Part shown: piece after piece, positions 23,961 to 34,700 of the stretch
Layout: each line of letters begins with the position of its first letter
Position numbering within the stretch: the stretch's first letter is position 1
From: Paenibacillus sp. AN1007
GTDB taxonomy: Bacteria > Bacillota > Bacilli > Paenibacillales > Paenibacillaceae
Assembly: GCF_040702995.1 (NCBI RefSeq)
Contig: NZ_CP159992.1
Span: forward strand, 1,389,501-1,453,500
Length of the DNA stretch: 64,000 nucleotides
Reading direction: 5' to 3'
The notes under the pieces: model-generated
What the model saw: the letters and a program-made list of their open reading frames with translations, nothing else
Told to the model about the DNA's origin: nothing
Database searches by the model: none
Position numbers and translations under genes: made by a program

Positions 23961-26900
23961 TTGAGCAATCATGAAATTGATAAAATTTATCCGCTTACGC
24001 CGACTCAAGAAGGAATTTTGTTCCATTCCTTATTAGAACCCGATTCTGAAGCGTACTTTGAGCAGGTTTCCTTCACCATTCAAGGGATGCTGTCTATTCC
24101 AACAATGCAGCGCAGTTTTACAACATTGGTAGAACGTTATGATGTATTAAGAACGGTATTCATATATACGGAAGTGGAGCAGCCTCTGCAGATTGTCTTG
24201 AACCAATGCGAGCCGGAAATGAGCTTTGAAGATATTTCGACCTATCCTAAGGAAGAACAGCCGAGACACATTGAGCTGGTGAAAGCACGGGACCTGGAGC
24301 ACAAATTCGATTTAGAGACAGGCCCACTCTTCCGAATGACGGTGTTTAAACTGGATCAGGACATCTATCAAGTCGTTTGGAGATTTCATCATATCATTAT
24401 GGACGGCTGGTGTATGGGAATCCTTGCCCAAGATTTGTTCCAGATTTATGAGGCTTTGGATAGTAATTCTCCGCTGCGGCTGGCCCCGGTTTATCCCTAT
24501 AGCGACTATATAAGATGGCTCGGGGAGCAGGACCAGCAGGATGCACTCCATTACTGGAGCCAATACCTCGAGGGTTATGAGCTGCGTGCAGTGGTCCCAT
24601 CTCTGGGGGGAGGGGAAGATCGGAGAGGATTCGATCATCGAAAATTCCATTTTAAATGGGATGAAGATACGACCCTCCGCTTGAAAAAGCTGGCTGTCCA
24701 ACACCAAGTGACATTAAGTACGGTCTTCCACGCCATCTGGGGTGTGTTACTGCAGCGTTATAACGATAGCGAGGATGTTGTATTCGGTTCTGTCGTATCA
24801 GGCAGGCCCCCAGAATTACCGGGAATCGAGAGCATGGTGGGGCTCTTTATTAATACAGTTCCCTTACGAATCAGAACCGATAAGCACACATCATTTCAAG
24901 AGCTGCTTGCCCAAGTGAATGAATCCATGCTGGAAGCGAACCGATATAACTATGTTTCCTTGGCGGATATTCAGTCCAAAACAGTACTTAAAAATCAACT
25001 GATCGACCATATTCTCGTATTTGAGAATTATCCGCTGGAAACAACGGGCGGCGATAAAGGCAGCCTGTCCATCATCGACAGTAATATGGTGGAACACACC
25101 AATTACAATTTGGACGTGACCGTGTTTCCGGAGAAGGAACTCGAAGTGCTGTTTACTTATAACGGATTTCTCTATGACGAGCGCTTCCTGCACAGCCTGG
25201 AAGGGCATTTGAAGAGAATTGTGAACATGATATTGGACAATGATGGGGTATGTTTGCAGGATATCGAGATCATCTCCGAACAGGAGAAAACGGTCATATT
25301 GACCGAATTCAACAACACCGAAAAGGAATTCAGGCTGGATAAGCCTGCGCATGAACTATTTGAAGAGCAGGCAGGGTTTCATCCGGAAAAAACGGCGCTT
25401 TGCTATCAGGATGAATGCCTGACTTATGATCAGTTGAACCGAAAAGCGAATCGCCTGGCACGCTTGTTCAGACAGCTCGGACTTGAAAAGGGAGATTTTG
25501 CAGCGGTAATGCTGGACCGTTCACCGCTTATGGTGGCGAGCATACTCGCCATTTGGAAACTTGGAGCGGCATATATACCTGTCGATCCTCATTATCCACA
25601 GGAGAGGAAGGCCGGAATCATAGCCGATTCGAATGCGAGAATCGTTATTACACTATCCGGATACGTGGAGGATGAGCTGAAAGCACGTTATCCGGGGCGA
25701 TTCGCGGAGATGGATAACCTTGTCCTTCCTGAGGGTGAAGAGGCCGAAAGCAATATCTGCATCCCGGCAGCAATGACTGACTTGGCTTATACACTCTTTA
25801 CTTCGGGTTCGACGGGAAAACCGAAAGGCGTCTTGATTGAGCACCTGGGTATGCTGAACCACATTTGGGCTGAGGCGCATGATCTTCATTTATCTGATGA
25901 GATTGTGTTCGCACAGACGGCAAACCACTGTTTTGACATTTCGGTATGGCAGTTATTCGGTGCATTGGTGCTGGGCGGGACTACGGTGATCTACCCATAT
26001 GATCTGATCCTTGCACCCGAGCGTTTCATCCATCAGGTCATCCGAGATCGGGTAACACTTCTCGAAGTGGTACCTTCGTACTTGAGTGTACTTTTGGATA
26101 TCGTTCAGGCACGTTCTCTTCGCTTCGAATCTCTAAAGCATCTGATGATTACAGGAGAAGCTGTCACTCCTTCGCTGGCTGCACGCTGGTTTGAACTGTG
26201 CCCGGGAATCAAAATGGTCAACGCGTATGGGCCAGCTGAGGCATCCGATGATATTTGCCAATATGTTATGAATGGTGCACCTGAGAACAAGGGATATGTC
26301 CCGATCGGCAAACCGTTGTCCAATATTCGAATGTACATTGTTAACAAACAAATGCAGCTGTGTCCGATTGGAATCGTTGGTGAAATTTGCGTGGCTGGAA
26401 TTGCGGTAGGAAAAGGTTATCTTAATAATCCGGAGCAGACTGCAAAAGGGTTCATGGAGGATCCCTTTACTTCGCGCTCAGGCGTTCGATTATATAAAAC
26501 TGGCGATCTGGGGAGATGGCTTCCTGATGGTAATGTCGAGTTCATCGGCCGCAAGGATCAACAGATCAAAATCAGGGGATTCCGAATCGAACTTGGAGAG
26601 ATCGAACACCGGTTAAGCGAGCATGAACAAATTCAGGAAGCAGCAGTGCTTGTCAAGGGTGAAGTCGAGAAATACTTATGTGCGTATTATACCGCTTATA
26701 TCGATCTGAAGGCTTCTGAATTGAAGGAGTATTTAACTGCCTGTTTGCCGGATTATATGGTTCCTGCAATTTTTGTGCAGCTGGAGGATATGCCGCATAA
26801 TGCCAACGGGAAAATTAACCGAGGTGGTTTACCCGAACCGATCACCGACCGTAATGAGGGCGAATATGCGCCTGCACGTAACGATACGGAGAGGGCATTG

Positions 26901-29900
26901 GTTTCCATTTGGACAGAGATTCTGGAAATAAAGAGGGTAAGCATTGAAGATAATTTCTTCAGTTTAGGCGGACATTCACTAAAAGCAACGATCCTTGTTT
27001 CCCGTATTCAAGGTGAACTTGGCGTTGACATAACCGTGAGAGACATTTTCGAGTATCCGACTGCTGCTCTTTTGGCGGAGCGAATCCAGGAATTGAACGG
27101 CGCTGTGTACGAAGTGGAGTCCATTTCATCGGCACCTGCTGATGACGCCTATCCGGTGAGTCCGGCGCAAAGAAGAATATACGTGTTACATACGCTGGAG
27201 GAGTCCGAATCAACGGCATATAACATGCCGTTTGCCTACCAAGTTAAAGGTGATTTTGACGCTGTGCGCTTACAAGATTTGATCAATCGGTTGATTGACC
27301 GCCATGAAGTATTTCGAACGTCGTTTCGGTTTGCTGACGGGGACCTGGTTCAGATCATTCATCCCGAAGCAGTCTGTATGCTTGAAGAGGTAGAAATGAC
27401 CGATGCGGGCAAGGAGCAAATCGATGAACAAATCAAGTCGTTTATACGCCCGTTTTCTATGGAAGAAGCACCGCTATGGCGAGTTCAATGGCTTCGTACC
27501 GGACAAGCTGAGGGGGTGCTGCTGATTGATATGCACCACATCATTTCCGATGGTTTGTCGGGAGCCATTCTTCTAAATGAACTGGAGCGGATGTATAACG
27601 ACAACGACCTGCTTCCGCTTGACATCCAATATAAGGATTATGCCTTCTGGTTGAATGAACGGCTCGGCGGAGAAAAAATGAAACGCCATGAATCATATTG
27701 GCTGGAGCAATTCCGTGGAGAACTGCCTCTATTAAACCTGCCGCTGGATTACCGAAGACCAGCCGTGCAGCGTTTTAACGGCAGAACGCTGCATCTAGCG
27801 CTGTCTCCGGAGCTTGCCGGGTCCCTGCAGAAGCTGGCTCAGGATACGGGCGTAACTCTGTTTTCCGTGATGTTAGGTGCTTACTGTACCCTGTTATCAA
27901 AGTATAGCGGTCAGGAGGAAATTATTGTCGGAACGCCGGCGGCCGGGCGTAATCACCCGGATGTACAGAACATGCTCGGGATGTTTATCAACACAGTGGC
28001 GCTTCGGAGTTTTCCGAAAAATCAGAAGACATTTCGCGAGTTAGTCAGAGAAGTAATGGATCACACGTTATCAGCAATCCAACATCAAGACTTCCCTTTC
28101 GAGCGTCTAGTCGAGCTCCTTGATCTAAATCGAGACACAAGCCGAAACCCGCTTTTTGACACCATGTTCAATTTGACGGATCGCGAGAAGCCGGAAGTTT
28201 CTTTAGGCGATCTGCGACTCACTCCATATGAATTGAAGAACGACATCTCCAAGTTCGACTTGATGCTGGACGTTTACGCAGATCATACGGAGATTTCTCT
28301 TGATTTACAGTACAACACCGATTTGTTTTCAGAATTGACTGCACAACAAATGGGTCGTCACTACCTGCAGCTCCTCCACAACCTTGTAACGGCGCCGGAT
28401 ATACAGCTGGCTAACGTCGAGCTGCTCGGTTTGGAAGAGCGCAGGGAAATAATGAGCTGGGGCCAAGGACAAAAGGCAGACTACGATTTCAATCGGAGTG
28501 TTTCCCAACGCTTTGAGCGTTTCGCAAATGAACAGCCGGATTCACCAGCAGTGAAATTCGCTGGAAGGGTATGGAGTTATGCTGAACTCAATGCTCAAGC
28601 CAACCGGATTGGCCGCTGCCTTGAAAAGCGCTTGGGTGGTCTGCCGGAGGAAGCAATTACTGCTGTAATGCTGGAGCGTTCCCCCGATTTCATCCAAAGT
28701 GTGCTTGGAATCTGGAAGGCGGGAGGCGCCTATGTTCCGATCGATCCCGAGTATGGAGTAAAGCGCATAACAGGTATTTTGAAGGATTCCGGTGCAGGAG
28801 TTCTTATTACCCGCTCGGAGTATATCCGGGATGGGATGGAAGAGCAGTATGAAGGAGTAATCCTTTGTCTTGATCAGGCGCTGGAGGAAATAGAGACAGA
28901 AAGTCCGGTGAATATCGGGAAACTGCAGCGTCCGGATAGTCTGGCATATGTATTGTTTACCTCCGGCTCGACCGGGAAACCCAAAGGCGTAATGATTGAG
29001 CATCGGGGGTTATTGAATCACATTCTTGCTGAAGCGGATGCTCTGACGCTGGATCACGGCTTGGTCTTTGCCCAAAACGCCAATATCTGTTTCGATATTT
29101 CGGTATGGCAGTGCTTCGGCGCTCTTGCATTGGGCGGGACGACTGCGATATATCCACAAGATGTAGTGCTTGAAACAGAACGGTTCTTGGAGGCAGTTAC
29201 CTCTGATCAAGTGACACTTTTGGAAGTGGTGCCATCTTATTTGACAGTCATGCTGGATGTGCTGGAACAGAAAGGGATGAAACTGGACTTTCTAAGTCAT
29301 TTGATGCTTACGGGTGAAACGATAAAACCGGATTTGGCCCGGAGATGGCTGAACCTGTATCCCGGCATTCCAATTGTCAATGCTTATGGCCCTGCGGAAG
29401 CTGCTGATGATATCAGCCAGCTTGTGATCTGCGACCTGCCTAAAGATACGGATTTCGTTCCGATCGGTAAACCGCTGGCAAATTTAAATTTGTATGTATT
29501 GGATAATCAGATGAACCTTTGTCCGCCTGGGATTTACGGAGAAATTTGCGTATCCGGTGCAGGTGTAGGGCGCGGGTATATCCATGATTCGCAAAGAACG
29601 GACCAGTCCTTCGGTAAAGATCCATTTGCTCCATCTATCCCGGAATTGACTGAAGGTCTTAGGATGTATAAGACAGGTGACTTGGGACGCTGGCGGCATG
29701 ACGGAAATCTGGAGTTTCTCGGACGTAAGGATTTTCAAGTCAAAATAAGAGGTTACCGCATTGAGCTGGAGGAAATCGAAGTTTGCATTATCCAATCTTC
29801 GCATATCAAACAGGCAGTTGTATTGGCTAGAGAAGACGATGACGGAAGCAAATATTTGTGTGCGTACCTGGTTCTTGAGCCGGTTGTGCAGGGCAGCAAA

Positions 29901-31733
29901 GAGATGTGTCTCTTGGAGTTAAAAGATGAATTGGCAGCAGCACTGCCCAGCTATATGATCCCGGCGTACTTTATCATACTTGCAGAAATGCCGCTCTTGA
30001 TCAGCGGCAAAATCGACCGAAATGTACTGCCTGCTCCCGACCGCAGCGCTGCACCGGATGAGAATTATGCGGAGCCCCGTAATGAAGTGGAACAAATGCT
30101 GGTGACGATCTGGGAAGAGGTTCTCAGCGTCCGCAAGATCGGGATTGATCATAATTTCTTTGAGATGGGCGGGGACTCGATTCGAGCCATTCAAATTTCC
30201 TCAAAGCTGAGCAATCAAGGCTATAAGTTGAAAATGAAGGATCTGTTCCAAAATCCGGAGATTCGGAAGCTGTCCAAATATGTTCAGGCGGATTACCGCG
30301 AGATTGATCAGGGGCCAGTCGAGGGTTTGGTGAAGCTTACCCCCATTCAGAAGTGGTTCTTTGAATGTGGATTCTCACCAGCAAATCATTGGAACCAGGC
30401 TGTCGTTCTTCATAAGCGGGAAGGATTCAATGAGGACCTGTTAAGAGAGGTCTTCACCGGGTTGATCCGCCATCATGATGCGTTAAGAATGGTTTTTAAA
30501 TACGATGAAGGATTATGGACGCAGTATAACAGGGGAGACAATCGGGAGGAGCACTCATGGTTCGAACTGGTCATCAAGACAGTGGCCGACGGGCATGATG
30601 GCCGGCTGGAGATGTCCCGAATGATTGATGAACTGCATGGCAGTCTGGATTTGGCAAAAGGACCTTTGGTCAAGGCGGGATTGTTCAAGACACGCCAGGG
30701 GGATCATTTGGCAATCATCATTCACCATTTAATCATTGACGGGATTTCCTGGCGGATTTTATTCGAAGATTTGACACTTGCGTATCATCAAGCAGAGCGT
30801 GGTAATCCTATTGCGCTTCCATCCAAGACGGATTCCTTCCAAACGTGGGCCGATCGATTAACGGAGTATGCAAACAGTGAGATGCTGCAAAAAGAAAAGT
30901 CCTACTGGCAGCAGCTCGAATCGCAGCACGTTAAAGCCCTGCCTAAATCCGGTCTTTTTGAAGGAACGCCAAGAGTCTCGGATAATATGGAGTATTCGTT
31001 CAAGCTGGCTGCAGCCGAAACCGGACAGCTTCTCGGTAAAGTGCATAAGGCCTACAACACCGAAATCAATGATATTCTTCTTGCTGCATTGGGACGGGCC
31101 GTAAGGGAATGGACCAGCGAGGACAATGTTTTGATCTGCCTTGAAGGCCATGGCAGGGAAGACATCATCAAAAATGTGACTATCGGCAGAACAGTCGGAT
31201 GGTTTACCTCCATTTATCCAGTTGTATTAAATATCCCGGGTTCGGCTGATATATCCTACCATATCAAATCGGTCAAAGAGAACTTACGGCGCATTCCAAA
31301 CAAGGGTATTGGCTACGGCATCCTGAAATATCTTGGCGCGAAACGGCAGGAGGAAGAGCAGCAGTTCCGGCTGGAGCCTGAAATCAAGTTTAACTACTTG
31401 GGGCAGTTCGATAACGATGTGAACACAGAGCTGTTTGGTGCTTCTGACGTGCCGTACGGCCAAACCGTCAGCCCCGAAGCCGAAAGAGAAGTCGCTTTAA
31501 ATATTACGGGTCTTGTGGAAGATGGCTGTCTGACGATGTCCATTGAATATAATCTTGCAGAATATACGGGAGCTGAGATCAGCCTGCTGGGAAGCCGTTT
31601 TAAGGCTCATTTGATGGATATAATCAAGCATTGTATGGAAAAAGAGACTCAAGAGCTGACGCCTTCCGATGTGGGGGGAGACGATCTGTCCATTGAAGAG
31701 CTGGAAGCCATTATGGATTTTTATAACCAATAA
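23961..31733 (+). CDS. NRPS with two modules of identical unassigned specificity, ends in epimerase
   Basis: About 2590 residues. TTG 23961 is preferred because GGGGAG lies 9 nt upstream; GTG 23955 (two codons earlier) is only 3 nt from it. Domains: C4 (H143 in HHIIMDG, first after an epimerase, so expected to accept a D-residue donor); A3 (about 450-960, code DIWEMTADDK); PCP (Ser1006); C5 (H1192); A4 (FTSGSTGKPKG near 1666, code again DIWEMTADDK); PCP (Ser2073); E (H2255 in HHLIIDG, EGHGRE, RTVGWFT, FNYLGQF). Both A domains have GPAEA where GPTE is usual and carry Asp at code positions 330 and 331. I cannot assign the substrate; two acids in the pocket suggest a polar or cationic residue. 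N-terminal YPLTPTQEG and C-terminal LSIEELEAIMDF are docking segments. Confidence 0.94.
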   Translation: MSNHEIDKIYPLTPTQEGILFHSLLEPDSEAYFEQVSFTIQGMLSIPTMQRSFTTLVERYDVLRTVFIYTEVEQPLQIVLNQCEPEMSFEDISTYPKEEQPRHIELVKARDLEHKFDLETGPLFRMTVFKLDQDIYQVVWRFHHIIMDGWCMGILAQDLFQIYEALDSNSPLRLAPVYPYSDYIRWLGEQDQQDALHYWSQYLEGYELRAVVPSLGGGEDRRGFDHRKFHFKWDEDTTLRLKKLAVQHQVTLSTVFHAIWGVLLQRYNDSEDVVFGSVVSGRPPELPGIESMVGLFINTVPLRIRTDKHTSFQELLAQVNESMLEANRYNYVSLADIQSKTVLKNQLIDHILVFENYPLETTGGDKGSLSIIDSNMVEHTNYNLDVTVFPEKELEVLFTYNGFLYDERFLHSLEGHLKRIVNMILDNDGVCLQDIEIISEQEKTVILTEFNNTEKEFRLDKPAHELFEEQAGFHPEKTALCYQDECLTYDQLNRKANRLARLFRQLGLEKGDFAAVMLDRSPLMVASILAIWKLGAAYIPVDPHYPQERKAGIIADSNARIVITLSGYVEDELKARYPGRFAEMDNLVLPEGEEAESNICIPAAMTDLAYTLFTSGSTGKPKGVLIEHLGMLNHIWAEAHDLHLSDEIVFAQTANHCFDISVWQLFGALVLGGTTVIYPYDLILAPERFIHQVIRDRVTLLEVVPSYLSVLLDIVQARSLRFESLKHLMITGEAVTPSLAARWFELCPGIKMVNAYGPAEASDDICQYVMNGAPENKGYVPIGKPLSNIRMYIVNKQMQLCPIGIVGEICVAGIAVGKGYLNNPEQTAKGFMEDPFTSRSGVRLYKTGDLGRWLPDGNVEFIGRKDQQIKIRGFRIELGEIEHRLSEHEQIQEAAVLVKGEVEKYLCAYYTAYIDLKASELKEYLTACLPDYMVPAIFVQLEDMPHNANGKINRGGLPEPITDRNEGEYAPARNDTERALVSIWTEILEIKRVSIEDNFFSLGGHSLKATILVSRIQGELGVDITVRDIFEYPTAALLAERIQELNGAVYEVESISSAPADDAYPVSPAQRRIYVLHTLEESESTAYNMPFAYQVKGDFDAVRLQDLINRLIDRHEVFRTSFRFADGDLVQIIHPEAVCMLEEVEMTDAGKEQIDEQIKSFIRPFSMEEAPLWRVQWLRTGQAEGVLLIDMHHIISDGLSGAILLNELERMYNDNDLLPLDIQYKDYAFWLNERLGGEKMKRHESYWLEQFRGELPLLNLPLDYRRPAVQRFNGRTLHLALSPELAGSLQKLAQDTGVTLFSVMLGAYCTLLSKYSGQEEIIVGTPAAGRNHPDVQNMLGMFINTVALRSFPKNQKTFRELVREVMDHTLSAIQHQDFPFERLVELLDLNRDTSRNPLFDTMFNLTDREKPEVSLGDLRLTPYELKNDISKFDLMLDVYADHTEISLDLQYNTDLFSELTAQQMGRHYLQLLHNLVTAPDIQLANVELLGLEERREIMSWGQGQKADYDFNRSVSQRFERFANEQPDSPAVKFAGRVWSYAELNAQANRIGRCLEKRLGGLPEEAITAVMLERSPDFIQSVLGIWKAGGAYVPIDPEYGVKRITGILKDSGAGVLITRSEYIRDGMEEQYEGVILCLDQALEEIETESPVNIGKLQRPDSLAYVLFTSGSTGKPKGVMIEHRGLLNHILAEADALTLDHGLVFAQNANICFDISVWQCFGALALGGTTAIYPQDVVLETERFLEAVTSDQVTLLEVVPSYLTVMLDVLEQKGMKLDFLSHLMLTGETIKPDLARRWLNLYPGIPIVNAYGPAEAADDISQLVICDLPKDTDFVPIGKPLANLNLYVLDNQMNLCPPGIYGEICVSGAGVGRGYIHDSQRTDQSFGKDPFAPSIPELTEGLRMYKTGDLGRWRHDGNLEFLGRKDFQVKIRGYRIELEEIEVCIIQSSHIKQAVVLAREDDDGSKYLCAYLVLEPVVQGSKEMCLLELKDELAAALPSYMIPAYFIILAEMPLLISGKIDRNVLPAPDRSAAPDENYAEPRNEVEQMLVTIWEEVLSVRKIGIDHNFFEMGGDSIRAIQISSKLSNQGYKLKMKDLFQNPEIRKLSKYVQADYREIDQGPVEGLVKLTPIQKWFFECGFSPANHWNQAVVLHKREGFNEDLLREVFTGLIRHHDALRMVFKYDEGLWTQYNRGDNREEHSWFELVIKTVADGHDGRLEMSRMIDELHGSLDLAKGPLVKAGLFKTRQGDHLAIIIHHLIIDGISWRILFEDLTLAYHQAERGNPIALPSKTDSFQTWADRLTEYANSEMLQKEKSYWQQLESQHVKALPKSGLFEGTPRVSDNMEYSFKLAAAETGQLLGKVHKAYNTEINDILLAALGRAVREWTSEDNVLICLEGHGREDIIKNVTIGRTVGWFTSIYPVVLNIPGSADISYHIKSVKENLRRIPNKGIGYGILKYLGAKRQEEEQQFRLEPEIKFNYLGQFDNDVNTELFGASDVPYGQTVSPEAEREVALNITGLVEDGCLTMSIEYNLAEYTGAEISLLGSRFKAHLMDIIKHCMEKETQELTPSDVGGDDLSIEELEAIMDFYNQ

Positions 31734-31757
31734 AAATGAATTTAGGGAGAGATGGTC

Positions 31758-34700
31758 TTGACCGATAAGCTGACTATTGCGGGGGTATACAACTTAACAC
31801 CGATGCAAGAAGGAATGCTGTTTCATTCCTATTTGAACCCGGCTTCCGGCGCATACTTCGAACAGTTCTCCTGCACCGTCTCGGGAAGGCTCGATGCCTT
31901 GATATTGGAAAAAAGTTTTAATGTTCTGATCGACAAATATGATGTACTCAGGCTTAATTTCATCCATGAGAACACGAAAAGTCCAAAGCAGGTTGTATTC
32001 AAAAAGCGCTTCATGCCTGTGTTCTATAAGGACTTATCGTCGTTTGACGTAAAAGAGCAGGAGCGGCATATCCGCAGTTACATCCAAGATGACCGGAAGA
32101 AGGGGTTCGACTTGGCCAAAGACGTACTGCTTCGTGCGGCCGTGCTTCAGACCGGTGAATTCAGTTATAAGCTGATTTGGAGCTATCATCATATTATTCT
32201 GGACGGTTGGTGTTTAAAAACAATCGTTGAGGAATTGTTTGACGTCTACAAATCACTCAGCCAAGGGACGTTCTCATCGGTGGAAGAGGCACCGCCTTTC
32301 TCACGGTACATCCAGTGGCTTGACAGGCAGAATCGCGAAGAAGCCCGAAGTTACTGGGCAGGATACTTGGAAGGTTACGAATCCGATATTGAACTGCCGT
32401 CCTTTGGTATGGACACCCAGGTGGGCCGAAATGGCCAAGACCGCAGGGAGGCACAGCAAGAAGAGCGGGCTGTTCAAGTGGATCGCACCTACAAAATAAG
32501 CCAGGAAACAACACATAGGCTGGAGCAGCTGGCCAAAAGTCATCAAGTGACTTTAAACACGGTGCTTCAGTCGGCCTGGGGCTTGCTAATGGGGCGTTAT
32601 AACGGAACCGAGGATGTGATTTTCGGTTCCGTCACCTCCGGCCGACCGGCTGAAGTGGAGGAGATCGAGAACATGGTCGGACTGTTCATCAATACGGTTC
32701 CGATCCGCATCACCTTCCAAGGCGGGATGCCGTTCTCTGCATTAATCCAGGAGGTCCAACAGGCTTCCTTAGAAACACAAAGTTATGACTTTTATCCGCT
32801 GGCTGAGATTCAATCCCTGACTTCCAAGAAGCAGCAGCTGATCTCTCATATCTATGCTTTTCAAAATTACCCGGTGAGTGCAGATCCTCTGGATGAAGAG
32901 GAAGCGGCGTTTGTAATTACCGAGCTTGAAGATTTTGAACAGACGCATTATGACTTTAACCTGATTCTTATGCCGAACGACGGGCTCCAAGTCAAATTCA
33001 AGTATAACTCGGCCCGGTATGCCCAGGTCGCAATGGACCGTTTGTTCGGACATTTCGAGCAGGTACTCGATCAGATCAGCGGCAATGCGGACATCCTGAT
33101 TCAGCAAATTTCAGTCATGACAGACGACGAGAAGCAGCAAATCCTGCATCAATTTAACACCGTCGGTGAATATCCAAGGGATCACACGATCGTGCAGCTG
33201 TTCGAGCGTCAGGCTGAAAAGAACCCGGGAAATATCGCTATCGTGAATAAGGAACACAAACTAACTTATGCGGAATTGAATGCGCGGGCTGATCATCTGG
33301 CATCCCGGCTGAGAAGAAAAGGCATCGTTCCAGACAGCGTCGTGGGCTTGATCGGCGACCGTTCCCTGGAGACGGTTGTGGGGATGCTGGGTATTTTGAA
33401 GGCGGGTGGCGCCTATCTGCCTATTGATCCGGAGTACCCGGAAGAACGCATTGCCTTTATGTTAAGGGATAGTGAAACGAGATGGATCGTTACGCCAGAG
33501 TGTTATGCGGATAAGTATATGGACGGAGTCGAATCTATTATTCTGGATCGGGAAGGGTATGATTGTTCTCCTGCTCTGATGGATAACCATGCAGCTGACA
33601 GGGAGAAGATTATTACGCCCGCAAATCTGGCCTATGTCATGTACACCTCCGGTTCGACGGGGCGTCCTAAAGGGGTGATGATCGAACATCATAATGTGGT
33701 ACAGCTCGTGCAAAACAACAGCTATGTCCCTTTTGAACCCGGCGATCGCATTCTGCAAACCGGAGCACCTGTTTTTGACGCCTGCACCTTTGAGATTTGG
33801 GGGGCTCTTCTGAATGGTCTGGAGCTGTATATCATCGATAAAAACTCCATTCTGGATGCACAGCTGTTAGGAGAAGCGATTCGTGAATACCGCATTACAA
33901 CGATGTGGCTTACGTCTCCCTTGTTCAATCAGCTGTCTCAATTAGACCCGACTTTATTCCGTCCTCTTCGCTTTCTAATCGTCGGCGGGGATACGCTTTC
34001 TCCCAAGCATATTAAGCTGGTATCGGAACAATGCCATCATACAACCATCATTAACGGGTACGGGCCGACTGAAAATACGACGTTTTCCTGCTGCTATACG
34101 ATCCGTTCGTTCGAGGAAAAAAGAATTCCAATCGGTGGACCGATTGCCCATTCTACGGCTTACATCGTCGATGCATACGGGCATCTGTGCCCTGTCGGTG
34201 TTCCGGGAGAACTGTGGGTCGGTGGCGATGGGGTCGGGAGAGGATACATAAACAATCTATCCCTGACTTCGGAGAAGTTTATTGCGAGTCCTTTTATCGA
34301 GGGAGAACGAATTTATCGTACGGGGGATCTGGTCACCTGGCTCCCGGACGGAAGCATCGATTTCATAGGCCGGTTGGATAATCAGGTTAAAATACGCGGT
34401 TTCCGTATTGAAACCGGGGAAATAGAAAGCCGGATTCAAATGCATGACAGCGTGAAGGAAGCTGTAGTCACAGTAATAGATAAGGGTGACGGTCTGAAAT
34501 CGTTGTGTGCTTATGTGGTCGGTGCGGAGCATCTCGATGCGTCGGGTATGAAACGGTATCTTTTGAATGATCTGCCGGATTATATGGTACCTGTTCATTG
34601 GATATTTATGGACCAGCTGCCGCTTACTCCGAATGGCAAAGTCCATCTTCAGGCATTGCCTGAGCCCGAAGAGACAAATGCTCTTGGGGACGAAACGTTT

